This document shows, in pieces, positions 54,391-64,000 of a stretch of 64,000 nt of DNA. Made by a program: the position numbers and the translations under genes. Under the pieces are notes generated by a model. It worked only from the letters and a program-made list of their open reading frames with translations, had not been told where the DNA came from and did no database searches. The DNA lies in NCBI GenBank assembly GCA_008360955.1, contig LUCM01001814.1:21116-85115 (forward strand), written 5' to 3'. Source of the stretch: Fasciolopsis buskii (taxonomy: Eukaryota; Platyhelminthes; Trematoda; Plagiorchiida; Fasciolidae). Within the stretch, counting starts at the first letter, position 1, and each line of letters opens with the position of its first letter.

Positions 54391-57295
54391 TCAGATCAGA
54401 TTGTAATAGTGCACAGAATAACTCCGGATACTGGCACTCAGCCACAGTCAACGGAAAGCAGACAATCAAACGCTTCGTGAATGATTATCGAAAATGGATT
54501 TACAACATCAAACCTGGATGATCATGATGGTACGTAAGTTTGATGAATTTCAAAATGGTTAATCTCGAAAACATATTCACACGTATTTTCTAACGGGGCT
54601 GACAAGTGGGAGAATTAAGAGAATACCAGATGTTTAAAGCTCAACAGAGATTAAGGTCATGTGTACGGAGTTGGCCAAGTTGTTGCCAAACGCCGGGTCA
54701 CAACAAACAAAACTTCGATAGCCGTAGGCTACAATATCAACGTTGCAAATCACAAGAAATATACTTCAAGCAACCGTCTGAAACAAACTGAATTGCACAA
54801 TACTCTCCCTCCCAGAGTGATGTTAAGTGGATGCTGTCTACACAAAAAGACTAGCTTTGTTGAGGGTGCACCGTTAAAGAGCTACTCGGAAATACAAGGT
54901 GAAACAGTTAGCATGTTCATTTTACTCGATAAAGGGAAATCTTTTCAAACATCTACTCACAGTGTACACGGAAATGGCTAGGGAATTGGTCATTTAGATG
55001 ACAAAAGCGGATGGTTTATTGACTGACCGGACTGTTACACCGTTCACGTGATCGCAGATTTTCTCCCCGCTTGGCTAAAGATTAAAGCCCAAGTAGCAGA
55101 AAAAATAGCTTATCATATGGTAAGTTAATCCAGTCTTAACTTTTTAAAATGTCGACCTCGGTCGTCGGGATGTTGACAGTGATCTTCCATCTATTGGATA
55201 GATATTTTTATATGACGCAGCCCTTTCGAATACAGTCTCACTGGATTCAATTCTGACTCAAACTATCGAGTTTTTGGTAAGGAATAGCTGTCAGTTGACA
55301 CAGGAGCCACCTGATACAATCGGGTACAGCTTCGCTGTAGCCTACATACACAGCCAGCCTGTGAGAACCATGGTGACTTCCGATTGTGAAGTTCAAACAT
55401 GTCCCAAATACAATTAGAACGAAAGTGTTCCACCAATCGGGATTCGTTGCGTTTTGTGTACAAAAAACAAGATTTGTCACGAGACACCGAACGTGAATGT
55501 GTCTTTTAGCTGCTGTAGGCTTCTGATTGTTTCTAAATAATAATACCCTAAAAGTTCGCATGTTTGTCACTCATTCTACGCCCCCTTCGATCTCACACAT
55601 CACTGGGGAACTTACAAATCTTGTTTCTAGCACGGAATTATTAGTAACCGACAAGGTCATCCGGCCAGTGTTCGGTACAATTGATCCACAAAAACAGTAA
55701 CAAGTAAAAATAGATGATGCTAACTGGTGGTTAGCCCATCATTTTCACGGTTTTGGTCCCATGACCCATTCTTTTTTACCGAGATGAATTTTCCACGAGA
55801 AGCGAATTTGCCTGTTCCGTCAAAAAGGGACACCAGCATTCAGTCAGAAACTAAAACGATTGAAACTAAAAAGAAGTTATTAATTATGACAACTGCTACA
55901 GGTTCACTGCTCAATACGCCTGACAGACAAGACCAGAACAATGGGGCAATTTCTACTAAGTACAACTAGGTACGTTCAGTATGAAATAATCCTAGGTGTA
56001 ATGATTTTTGAGAGATAAAAATCGAATCTTAGCTGGAGTCAAACGATCCGTGGGTTCATGCGTTTGCGTGTGACAATAAGAAACAACCCGGAACTAATTT
56101 GGTAGACGTGGTGCCGCAGTTCACCATCGTCATTCGTGGAACCAATGTCACGGGAGGTGCAGAACATGCTTCGGCTGGTAGGTTCACCTGGGCTAATCAA
56201 GCTAGGGTGTTTCCATTCTCGAGATGAATACCATCCAAACAAGTGCTGTTACAATTTACAATCATTTGATTTGTTCCAGATCAATGACCCCTCGACCGCC
56301 AAACACCCAAAGAGAAAAAAACACGAATAAATAGGGAAAATATTCAAACTAAGCAAGAAATCAGTTGCCTAGATAACATGTCACATGTGCCACTGGTATT
56401 GGTTCATTTTCACTGACTGAATTGGACAACAAATGTAGAGGGAGGTGGCTGGCTGGCTGATGAGCTGGTGTGAAAGATGGATAGTGTGTTATCAATTATT
56501 ATTGAGTGTGGACTTGACGGGTGAACGAGATGATTAGTCCATTGGCGCATGACTGCATTGTGTGTGGAATATGCTAGATTGTCATTGGTTAATGTGGGTT
56601 GATCGAACGGTGACTGGCATTTTGTTGATGACGTATTTTTAAAGGCACTTTCAAGTCCCCGAAACCAGGTGGACGTACCATTCAGCCTTCGACGAGTAAT
56701 CCGTCCAAAGAAGAGAAGTACTTTGAACTCGACCTCTGCAAATGCAAAAATCATTTTTTCCCCAAAAACAGCTATTTACTTTTATGGAAGTGTTTTAGTC
56801 AATTATTCCACAAGTCTATTAAGTAATAATTAAGGGTGGAACCAAAGTATCAGTCACACCGGCATCTGTCTTACTCATTCTAATTCCTTTCTAAGTGTGT
56901 TCTGGAACATGACCCACGGTCAGTCGGGAGCCATCATGCCGAAATCACGAAGTCCGAGGTGGATTCGACGAATTCTCCTGTGCAAATGGGAGTCGACGAA
57001 AAACAGATCGATCACCAGATTTTCTCCTCGCATTTTTTTCAAGCTACGTGAATGCCTCGTTCTTCAAAGACTCAATTAGTTTGCACAGACTGTCTTTTGC
57101 CGACGGGATAAGATAAAATTTTGTTGTACGGGCTTATTAAGTCTTGGATTGGGAATTTGAATTTTTCTGCCCGATTTTGTTTATGTTAATTCTATTTTTT
57201 CCCCAGAAGAGGGCTGAGTGGAATGGGTGGGTGGATGGCATATCGGGTTTCACGAACGGAAACAACATACTTTTCGTGCATACAACAGTCATTCG
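54391..57295. other. No recognised gene
   Basis: Unassigned. Two + frames (54661-54981, 106 codons; 55786-55969, ending at a TAG next to gtacg) and a 107-codon minus frame (55570-55247) have plausible composition but no recognised family. Confidence 0.35.
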
Positions 57296-57452
57296 TCGCG
57301 CGTTCGCGTCCCAGTTTGGGCGCGGTCGATATACACTGCTGATGACTTCTAACAAGGATAAAACAGCCGTACAACGAGTGCTCCCATGGTTTCTTAATCA
57401 TGAACTGGGTCATAATATCACGTGGTGAAATATTTCATGAAAAAATTCGATC
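57296..57452 (+). mobile_element. S2 SINE, single arm
   Basis: It has box-B-like 'cgcgttcgcgtcc', 'agtttgggcgcggtcgatat', 'aacaaggataaaacagccgt', 'ctcccatggtttcttaatc' and the end 'atttcatgaaaaaattcg', the same end as the right arm at 41425. No opposing arm was found immediately upstream. Confidence 0.75.
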
Positions 57453-57655
57453 TCCTACCAGTAACACATACATGCAACAGTCATTTGGTGATTATTTACA
57501 ATGCGAGCTAGCTATCTGCCTCATGCAGAAAAAACTGGAGGTCTTGCCAAGCTGACATGAAAAGACTTACTATATACATTATCAGTATTCAGCTTGTCAA
57601 TAAAAAGCACCACACGGATGCTAAATCAAACATGTTAGACTTCACTCCAGTAAAT

Positions 57656-58241
57656 NNNNNNNNNNNNNNNNNNNNNNNNNNNNNNNNNNNNNNNNNNNNN
57701 NNNNNNNNNNNNNNNNNNNNNNNNNNNNNNNNNNNNNNNNNNNNNNNNNNNNNNNNNNNNNNNNNNNNNNNNNNNNNNNNNNNNNNNNNNNNNNNNNNNN
57801 NNNNNNNNNNNNNNNNNNNNNNNNNNNNNNNNNNNNNNNNNNNNNNNNNNNNNNNNNNNNNNNNNNNNNNNNNNNNNNNNNNNNNNNNNNNNNNNNNNNN
57901 NNNNNNNNNNNNNNNNNNNNNNNNNNNNNNNNNNNNNNNNNNNNNNNNNNNNNNNNNNNNNNNNNNNNNNNNNNNNNNNNNNNNNNNNNNNNNNNNNNNN
58001 NNNNNNNNNNNNNNNNNNNNNNNNNNNNNNNNNNNNNNNNNNNNNNNNNNNNNNNNNNNNNNNNNNNNNNNNNNNNNNNNNNNNNNNNNNNNNNNNNNNN
58101 NNNNNNNNNNNNNNNNNNNNNNNNNNNNNNNNNNNNNNNNNNNNNNNNNNNNNNNNNNNNNNNNNNNNNNNNNNNNNNNNNNNNNNNNNNNNNNNNNNNN
58201 NNNNNNNNNNNNNNNNNNNNNNNNNNNNNNNNNNNNNNNNN
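57656..58241. other. Assembly gap (586 N)
   Basis: A run of unknown bases. The long open frames across it are artefacts. Confidence 1.
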
Positions 58242-60126
58242 GCATATCTTAACCACGACAAATGACCAGCGCTTTAGGACGAAAAAGGTGGGGTTGAATT
58301 CCAACAAACAGGCGACTGCTCCGCTAGGGATCCAACAGCAATAAACAATGGCAATCGATGGGCTTGAAACTATCCTTCGGTAATTTTTTGTTCATTTTGA
58401 TATGGCATCCTGCACCTCAAACTGGAATTCCTTTCATTCGACTTCTGAGTCATTTACTGTTGGTTGAGAAACTTCTCTTATTTATCACTCCATGACATGA
58501 AACATATTCTGAAATCAAAATTCCAGCCGAGGTATGAGTTTATATGAAGTATACCTCCAAGCCAAATGTGCTTTCACTCGAATTACGTCAAATTGGAAGA
58601 AGACTGCGCGACTCGTGATAACATGTTTACTAAGTTTGGTAGAGTGAAACATGGAACCTTTTAGGGAGACCCTCAGAAAGAACCTTTTAGGGAGAATGTG
58701 GAGAACATCTCAGTCATCATAACAACAAAATTTCTGTTATCTGCACTGCATTTCCTTTTGATCAGTTCATGCGGGGTTTTCCAGTTTCATTTGTATAAGA
58801 GTGAGCAACGTGGACAGGAATAAGAAAGCGGAACAACTTTGTCGGGGAATTTTTTCTAGAAATTTCCATATGTAAGTGGTTTTCAGGTAACTCCGTGCAA
58901 TTAATAGGTTCCTAGATCAAGGGGTTCGGCAATTTTGGCCATTGCACTTTGTCTTATGACTAATCCATGCTACATATCTGGCAAAAACTTTGAGCTTTTA
59001 AATATTGTTCAAGTGCAACCGGATGATGGTGCTAATAACCAACGACAGGGTTACAGAAAAGAATTACTGTTGTAAAACTTCAATATGAATATAAGTGACT
59101 TTTCGGTCTCTTTTTTGGATAATTTTGATTTTCTTCATGAAAAGCATGTTCTTGGCACATTTTATCAGTTCAATACGATGAATTTCTTTTTAGTTTAAAA
59201 TAATGGAAAATTTTAAACTCGAAATTTTAAATCAACCAATATTTTGAAATCAGTGTCTTATCTCCCACAATGTAGTACTAAAAGACGTTACCGTTTCTCT
59301 CGCATTGCCTCACTGTCGCCGTAAAAACTAGCGCGGTTAGCGTAGTGCTTAAATGACCTTGATCCAAGGTCAGCTTTGATTTAAATCAAGTCTCCTCCTA
59401 AAGAGAAATTTTTCTGTTCCAGAAAAACCATGACTATTAGACCCCAGTTAAAGCAAAATACCCCAACTAACAAATAATTAGCCTCGGGTTATGCATGTAG
59501 GCGTAATCACGTGTAAAGTTCTCAATAATCTAAGCTTTTTTGTTTCCCATGTCATCTATTATCACTCATGAATGTAAACAGGGATTAATTATAAGACCCT
59601 GACAAAACGTTTATGAAATTTTCTTGCTCCGGAGCGGTTTCATTTTTCGTTTATATAGTCATTTACCTAAGCACTCAAGGTCATCCACATTTGACTGGCC
59701 CTGCTGCAGACTGCAAACGGTCTAGTAAAAGAAATCGGTCAATAAATTCATACTATTTGCCGATGATTCTTCATATCCAGCAAGCACTAGAGCCTTAGGA
59801 TTATTAGGATTGGAACATTTCAGCGCATCACAATACGCGATACCCATAAATATAAGGTTGGCTCAGCCCAAATGACAAAGAATTATCAACGAATCACAGT
59901 TGGGATTCTTCTGTGGACTCTTTGACGAAGAGCTTCCATGCACACTCCTGTTGCTACAGATTCGATTCTGGTGAGAAATATCAATCAATTCGGAGTGTAC
60001 AAGTATGTGGATGTTTGGACAAGAGAGCATCGGGTACGCATACCTGACGAGCGACAATAACCGCGAAACCAGTCGTGTGCTCCCGGGCAAATTTTGTTTA
60101 CGCGTCCAGATACTACTTCCTGCTTC

Positions 60127-60168
<42 letters not shown>

Positions 60169-63100
60169 ATGAGTTGGCATATGACCAACGTGTTTACAAA
60201 ACCTCCAGAAATATTGAGCATTACTAGAAGATAAACCGATTAACGTTCATTTGTTTTTGGAACAAAGCTTATCCTGGTTCTGTACAGAATGACCACCCTA
60301 TCACATAACGCATCACGTGAATCCCGATTGCCTTCGGGGCAAAAGACGTAGATTGTCAGCTGCTGCACGTTCTATTCACTACTACACGTCGGACAGTGAA
60401 TTGTAGAACCAAAAGGCTGGATCCGCAGTAACGCAACACTCATTGAATTAGGCTTTTTTTGGCAGGTTGACCACGGGGTTAGATAGCCGTTGATTTAGTG
60501 ATCCGTTTTCGCATATCGTTGCCAAAGACTGGAAGCAAAAACAAGTTCCAGCAAAATTTGAACAAACAAATCACACAGACGTTAGAATCACCGTTATACG
60601 ATCATCTGGGGGACGTCTGTGGATTAGAAACGGGGATAAATTTGGCTATGCGACTTATTAAACCTTTCATGCACACCCTAGGATGGAAAATGTGCAATGC
60701 TATGTTTACTGGTGAAGATAATTTGTCTGGAAAGACTGGTATTGTTCAGTTTTTAAATGGTTTAAGAGTGATTATTATTTTCGAATAAAATTTCAAGTTA
60801 GAGGAAATCGACTAGGAGTTGAAACCCATTTTTTAACCCGTAGATTAGGTTAGTGAAGTCGGAAAAAAAGTAGTCTTACCGGATAACGTGATCTGAAACA
60901 ACTATTACCACTGAGTAAAACTGCAGAAGATGGAACAGTCAAGTCAAGGAATGGAGTGATCGTGTTTTATAGTGCTTGTGATTTTTTTCCCTGAATGTCA
61001 GTGAAAATGCTCGTTACGAATGATGTTGCCAATCGACGGGGGCTGAAATTGGGAGTAATTATCCCAAGGTCACATAAGTGAAAGAGTAAAAAAATAAGCC
61101 ATTTACAGTCGGATTTGACCAAGATCAATTGAGCAATTCGATCCGAATTTTGGATTACGGGAACCAATAAAATCGCTTGAAGGAATAAAAGGATGGCGAG
61201 TGCGGCCAAGTAGGGTGGGGGGGATTCTGTTCCTGCAATCACCTACTAACAGGAACACTAGCCTGGCGGTCACATGTTATCCAGTTGACGGACAAAGGGC
61301 GTTAATATTGAGACACGGTATGCTGAATGGATGAGACCGTTAGCTTTCGTTCCACGACATGAACAGAAAATGGGTATGGTTAAGAAACGACAGTCTGTAC
61401 CATGGTAATATACGTGCCATTTAGTAGCGAGATATTGATCAGCGAAAGAGCAAGTGCCCGAGGATTGTTTCATCGATACGACCATGAGGGAACTTAAGTT
61501 CGTTCTGTCGGCGGTACACGATAAACAGACAGCACTAGAACGGAGGAAATGTTACTTGAAGGATTGGTTAAATCAAACCAACAACGGACATCCCAGTCGG
61601 ACGAGAATCGTTAGAACACCGATGAGATAATATCTCTTCCATGGCCGGCTTGGTCTTCTGATAAAATAAAGATGAAATCTGTCGTCTAACTGGCAATTTG
61701 TCGGGACTGTTCTTACCACCAACCTTTGAAAAATGAACATATGGATTCAAATATTGTTGGTCTACTTGTAATGAATTAGTACTAATATATTATCCCGCCA
61801 ATATTTTACTAATCATCATGTGAATGAGTGTGATCGAAGTTAACAGGAATCAAATATTCTAATAAACAAAGACATGTTAGGCCTTGTATGCCAACGGTGT
61901 TAGTTACTCAACTACCAGATGGTAGAACTATTTTTTTTCGTCAAATGCATCCAGAAGTCCCGATCAATCAGAGGAGAAAATCAAAACATATCGGAGCAAC
62001 AGTATTCGCCCAAAAGGCCAATGGCCGAAATGATCAGATAAAATACTAAACGACAATGTATGGAATGCTTTAAATATGTCAAGTTTTACCCGAATGGCTG
62101 GATGGTACAAGACGTTCGTCGAGACAAGGCTTTCACACAATTAACGCATAGGGTAGATCCGAGGTGGAGTATGCAGCTGTTAGGGAATAGAGGAAGCCAT
62201 CTGAATTCATATTTTGTGAAGGAGGAAGCCATAGATGAGGTAAATGTCTAGGCTACAGGTGAGTAAGTAAGTCTGACGAAAAAATGAAACAAAGCTAACC
62301 ACAACAAGCCAATTAACTTTCAATTGGTAAATTGTTTAAAAGTGAGCTACCATTATGTCAACACACCTTATAATTAGTTTTGCATATTTGCGCAAACTAA
62401 TAAAGCTGTTTGTTCTAACAGATCAGAAAAAATGACCAGGGATAAACAAAGTATAACGGACGTACAAAAATATAGAAATCGTCGGAATCGGTTTTGATGA
62501 ACTTGTAATGCACAATGTGTTCCGGGCCAGATGAGATTTTGTGATCAGGCTATCTGAAGATACTTCACGAGTATCACCAAAAGAAGCCATTTTGTTGTCA
62601 ACAAACAAGCCAAGGTTGCTAATTTTCAGGAAGTACGAACAACTTTCTTTTGGCAGATGAAAACAAAAAGTCGCCATCTTTGAATTCATTAGGTACTAGA
62701 CAAACGAGAGGCGATAAGTGAATGATGGAAGGTAATGAATTACTCTGGTTGGTCAACTGGTAATCGTTTTCGAATTTCGTCTCAAACAATCTTATTAGCA
62801 AGTTTCATTTGAAATCCATCAAAGTTCTCGGTAAGTTAAAATAAAAAGTAGATTATGAAGAAGACGAAAAACAAAATTGCGTCTTGAAACACTCCGGAAT
62901 CGAACAGGTGGAGAGAGCGAAACGGTGGTTATGACTTCCGGATTGCAAGTGGAGAAACATTTCTAAGGTTGCAAAATCGATAAGCGAAGTGATAAAGAAA
63001 ATTGCCTCAAGAACACAGATAATTGTCCTTTTGATCACTTAGTAAATTCCATTCTAATATGATGAACTTAGTTGGAAATGGCTGGAAAGTTGGAAACAAA

Positions 63101-63532
63101 AACCACGTTGGTATGCCCAAAATTTAATGAATAATGTAAACGAATGCAAATGACCGGAGTCGTACTTGGGAATAAGCTGAGGAAAGCAGTACATTTCCTT
63201 GGAAACCTAGTCAAGGAAATTCACCCTGGAACAGTGGATTTAGCAAGTTCGTCTGCATGATTGTCTACCCCGTGGAAGTATTCGCTTTATGTTTTTCCAC
63301 CCTTCTTTGTGAACCCAGCATTCACTCTGCATTTCTTTCGTACCATTCTCAGATTCGGTTAGGTTGGCCACAAGAACATAGTCTGCATTGGCCTTAAGTC
63401 CTTACAGTTGGATTTTTGTGATCAGTGGAGACCCAACCGGCTTGTTCGCTGATGAATTCAGTAGTCTGTGATCTATTCATGCAGCAAACATGACCAGTGT
63501 GTTGTTTCACGATTAGTCATTCTCTTAACTTT
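58242..63532. other. No recognised gene
   Basis: AT-rich, about 5.3 kb. Only a short duplicated unit (58652-58693, 'aaccttttagggaga' twice), a (TA)n run and a possible tRNA-like scrap near 59330-59395 stand out. Open frames (60498-60788 + and 61242-60967 -, both under 100 codons) are not recognised. Confidence 0.4.
60127..60169. repeat. (TA)n microsatellite
   Basis: TA units with one 'catata' interruption. Confidence 0.95.
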
Positions 63533-63690
63533 TCTCTTTTGCTGCCTTTGTTAGTGAAATAAAAATGTACATCATTTTCATGAAGGGGGGCGCGGTCAGT
63601 AGAGGGGAGAAGTTGACCGGCGGTGGGAGGATCCGAACCCGCGACCTTCACGTCTAAATGCCACAACCTTATCCCCTTGGCCACCGACGG
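63533..63690 (-). mobile_element. S1 SINE
   Basis: The minus strand reads 'ccgtcggtggccaaggggat', box B 'gggttcggatcc', 'caccgccggtcaacttctcc', 'tgaaaatgatgtacattttt' and 'atttcactaacaaagg'. The acceptor-like ends CCGTCGG/CCGCCGG pair at six of seven positions. The 'acttggcagccc' block is shortened. Confidence 0.85.
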
Positions 63691-64000
63691 ACTGCCTTGT
63701 AATCAAAAGTTTTTCCCAACGTAGATGTCATATTCTTTAGGTTGGATATGTTTTCCTTATGTCTATTGGCACCATGTGAAAATGGATTAAGGAAAATATC
63801 TGGTGATATTATCCCGTCGAACTGCGGACTATTTGACTGGCGGACCAGTGCCGTTGTTCTGGAACTTGGCCCGAAGCCTCACTACGTTCAGTAGCCACTG
63901 ACTGAATGCAAGCTATGAGACCGTACGGTTTCTTCTAGAAAGCATTGTTTGTCAAAATAAACCATTTGATTACTGATTCATTGGAATAAATCACCTACTG
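63691..64000. other. No recognised feature
   Basis: Nothing supported before the window ends. Confidence 0.4.

Noticed and set aside
57557..58307. Open frames of 208-231 codons
   Set aside because: They are almost entirely unknown bases of the assembly gap at 57656-58241; no coding information is present.
60498..60788. 96-codon frame as a candidate gene
   Set aside because: No recognisable domain, no splice context and AT-rich surroundings; a chance frame is likely.

Overview
The window looks like a piece of a large, repeat-rich eukaryotic genome, most probably a parasitic flatworm (trematode or cestode). Three things suggest this: one gene that combines many very small introns (36-47 nt) with multi-kilobase introns towards its 3' end, the type of non-LTR retrotransposon (LINE) debris that fills the rest, and very low gene density. 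The species cannot be fixed from the sequence alone. There is no bacterial-type gene organisation, and nearly all longer open frames are chance frames or retroelement fragments.

One cellular gene can be reconstructed completely: ACTR10 (actin-related protein 10 / Arp11, a dynactin pointed-end subunit) on the + strand at 12358-22633. Eleven exons join in frame to a protein of 414 residues, close to the length of the animal orthologue. Nine exons are packed into 1.24 kb with introns of 36-47 nt. They are followed by introns of 2.6 kb and 6.1 kb that are loaded with transposable elements. A poly(A) signal lies about 120 nt past the stop.

Layout. 1-12.3 kb: decayed LINE copies on both strands (endonuclease, reverse transcriptase and C-terminal segments), several ending in a (TGA)n-like tail, with tRNA-like SINEs inserted. 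LINE debris and a (TA)n run reach to within about 60 bp of the ACTR10 start codon. 12.36-22.8 kb: ACTR10. 22.8-43.9 kb: no convincing cellular gene; LINE fragments at 27.5-28.2, 32.0-32.2, 33.6-34.3 and 37.4-37.8 kb, SINEs, microsatellites and a 187-bp gap. 43.94-45.38 kb: a striking 1.4-kb foldback structure with two nearly identical arms of about 385 bp. 45.4-64 kb: sparse SINEs, one antisense LINE reverse-transcriptase copy (47.7-48.4 kb), a 586-bp gap and otherwise unassigned AT-rich sequence.

Three SINE-like families are visible and are named here only for this window. S1 has a tRNA-like head with a box B and an AAAGATA-type tail. S2 has a 'cgttcgactc' head and occurs twice as a head-to-head palindromic pair. 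S3 is a third family with box-B-like sequence. All family and domain calls were made by eye, without database searches.
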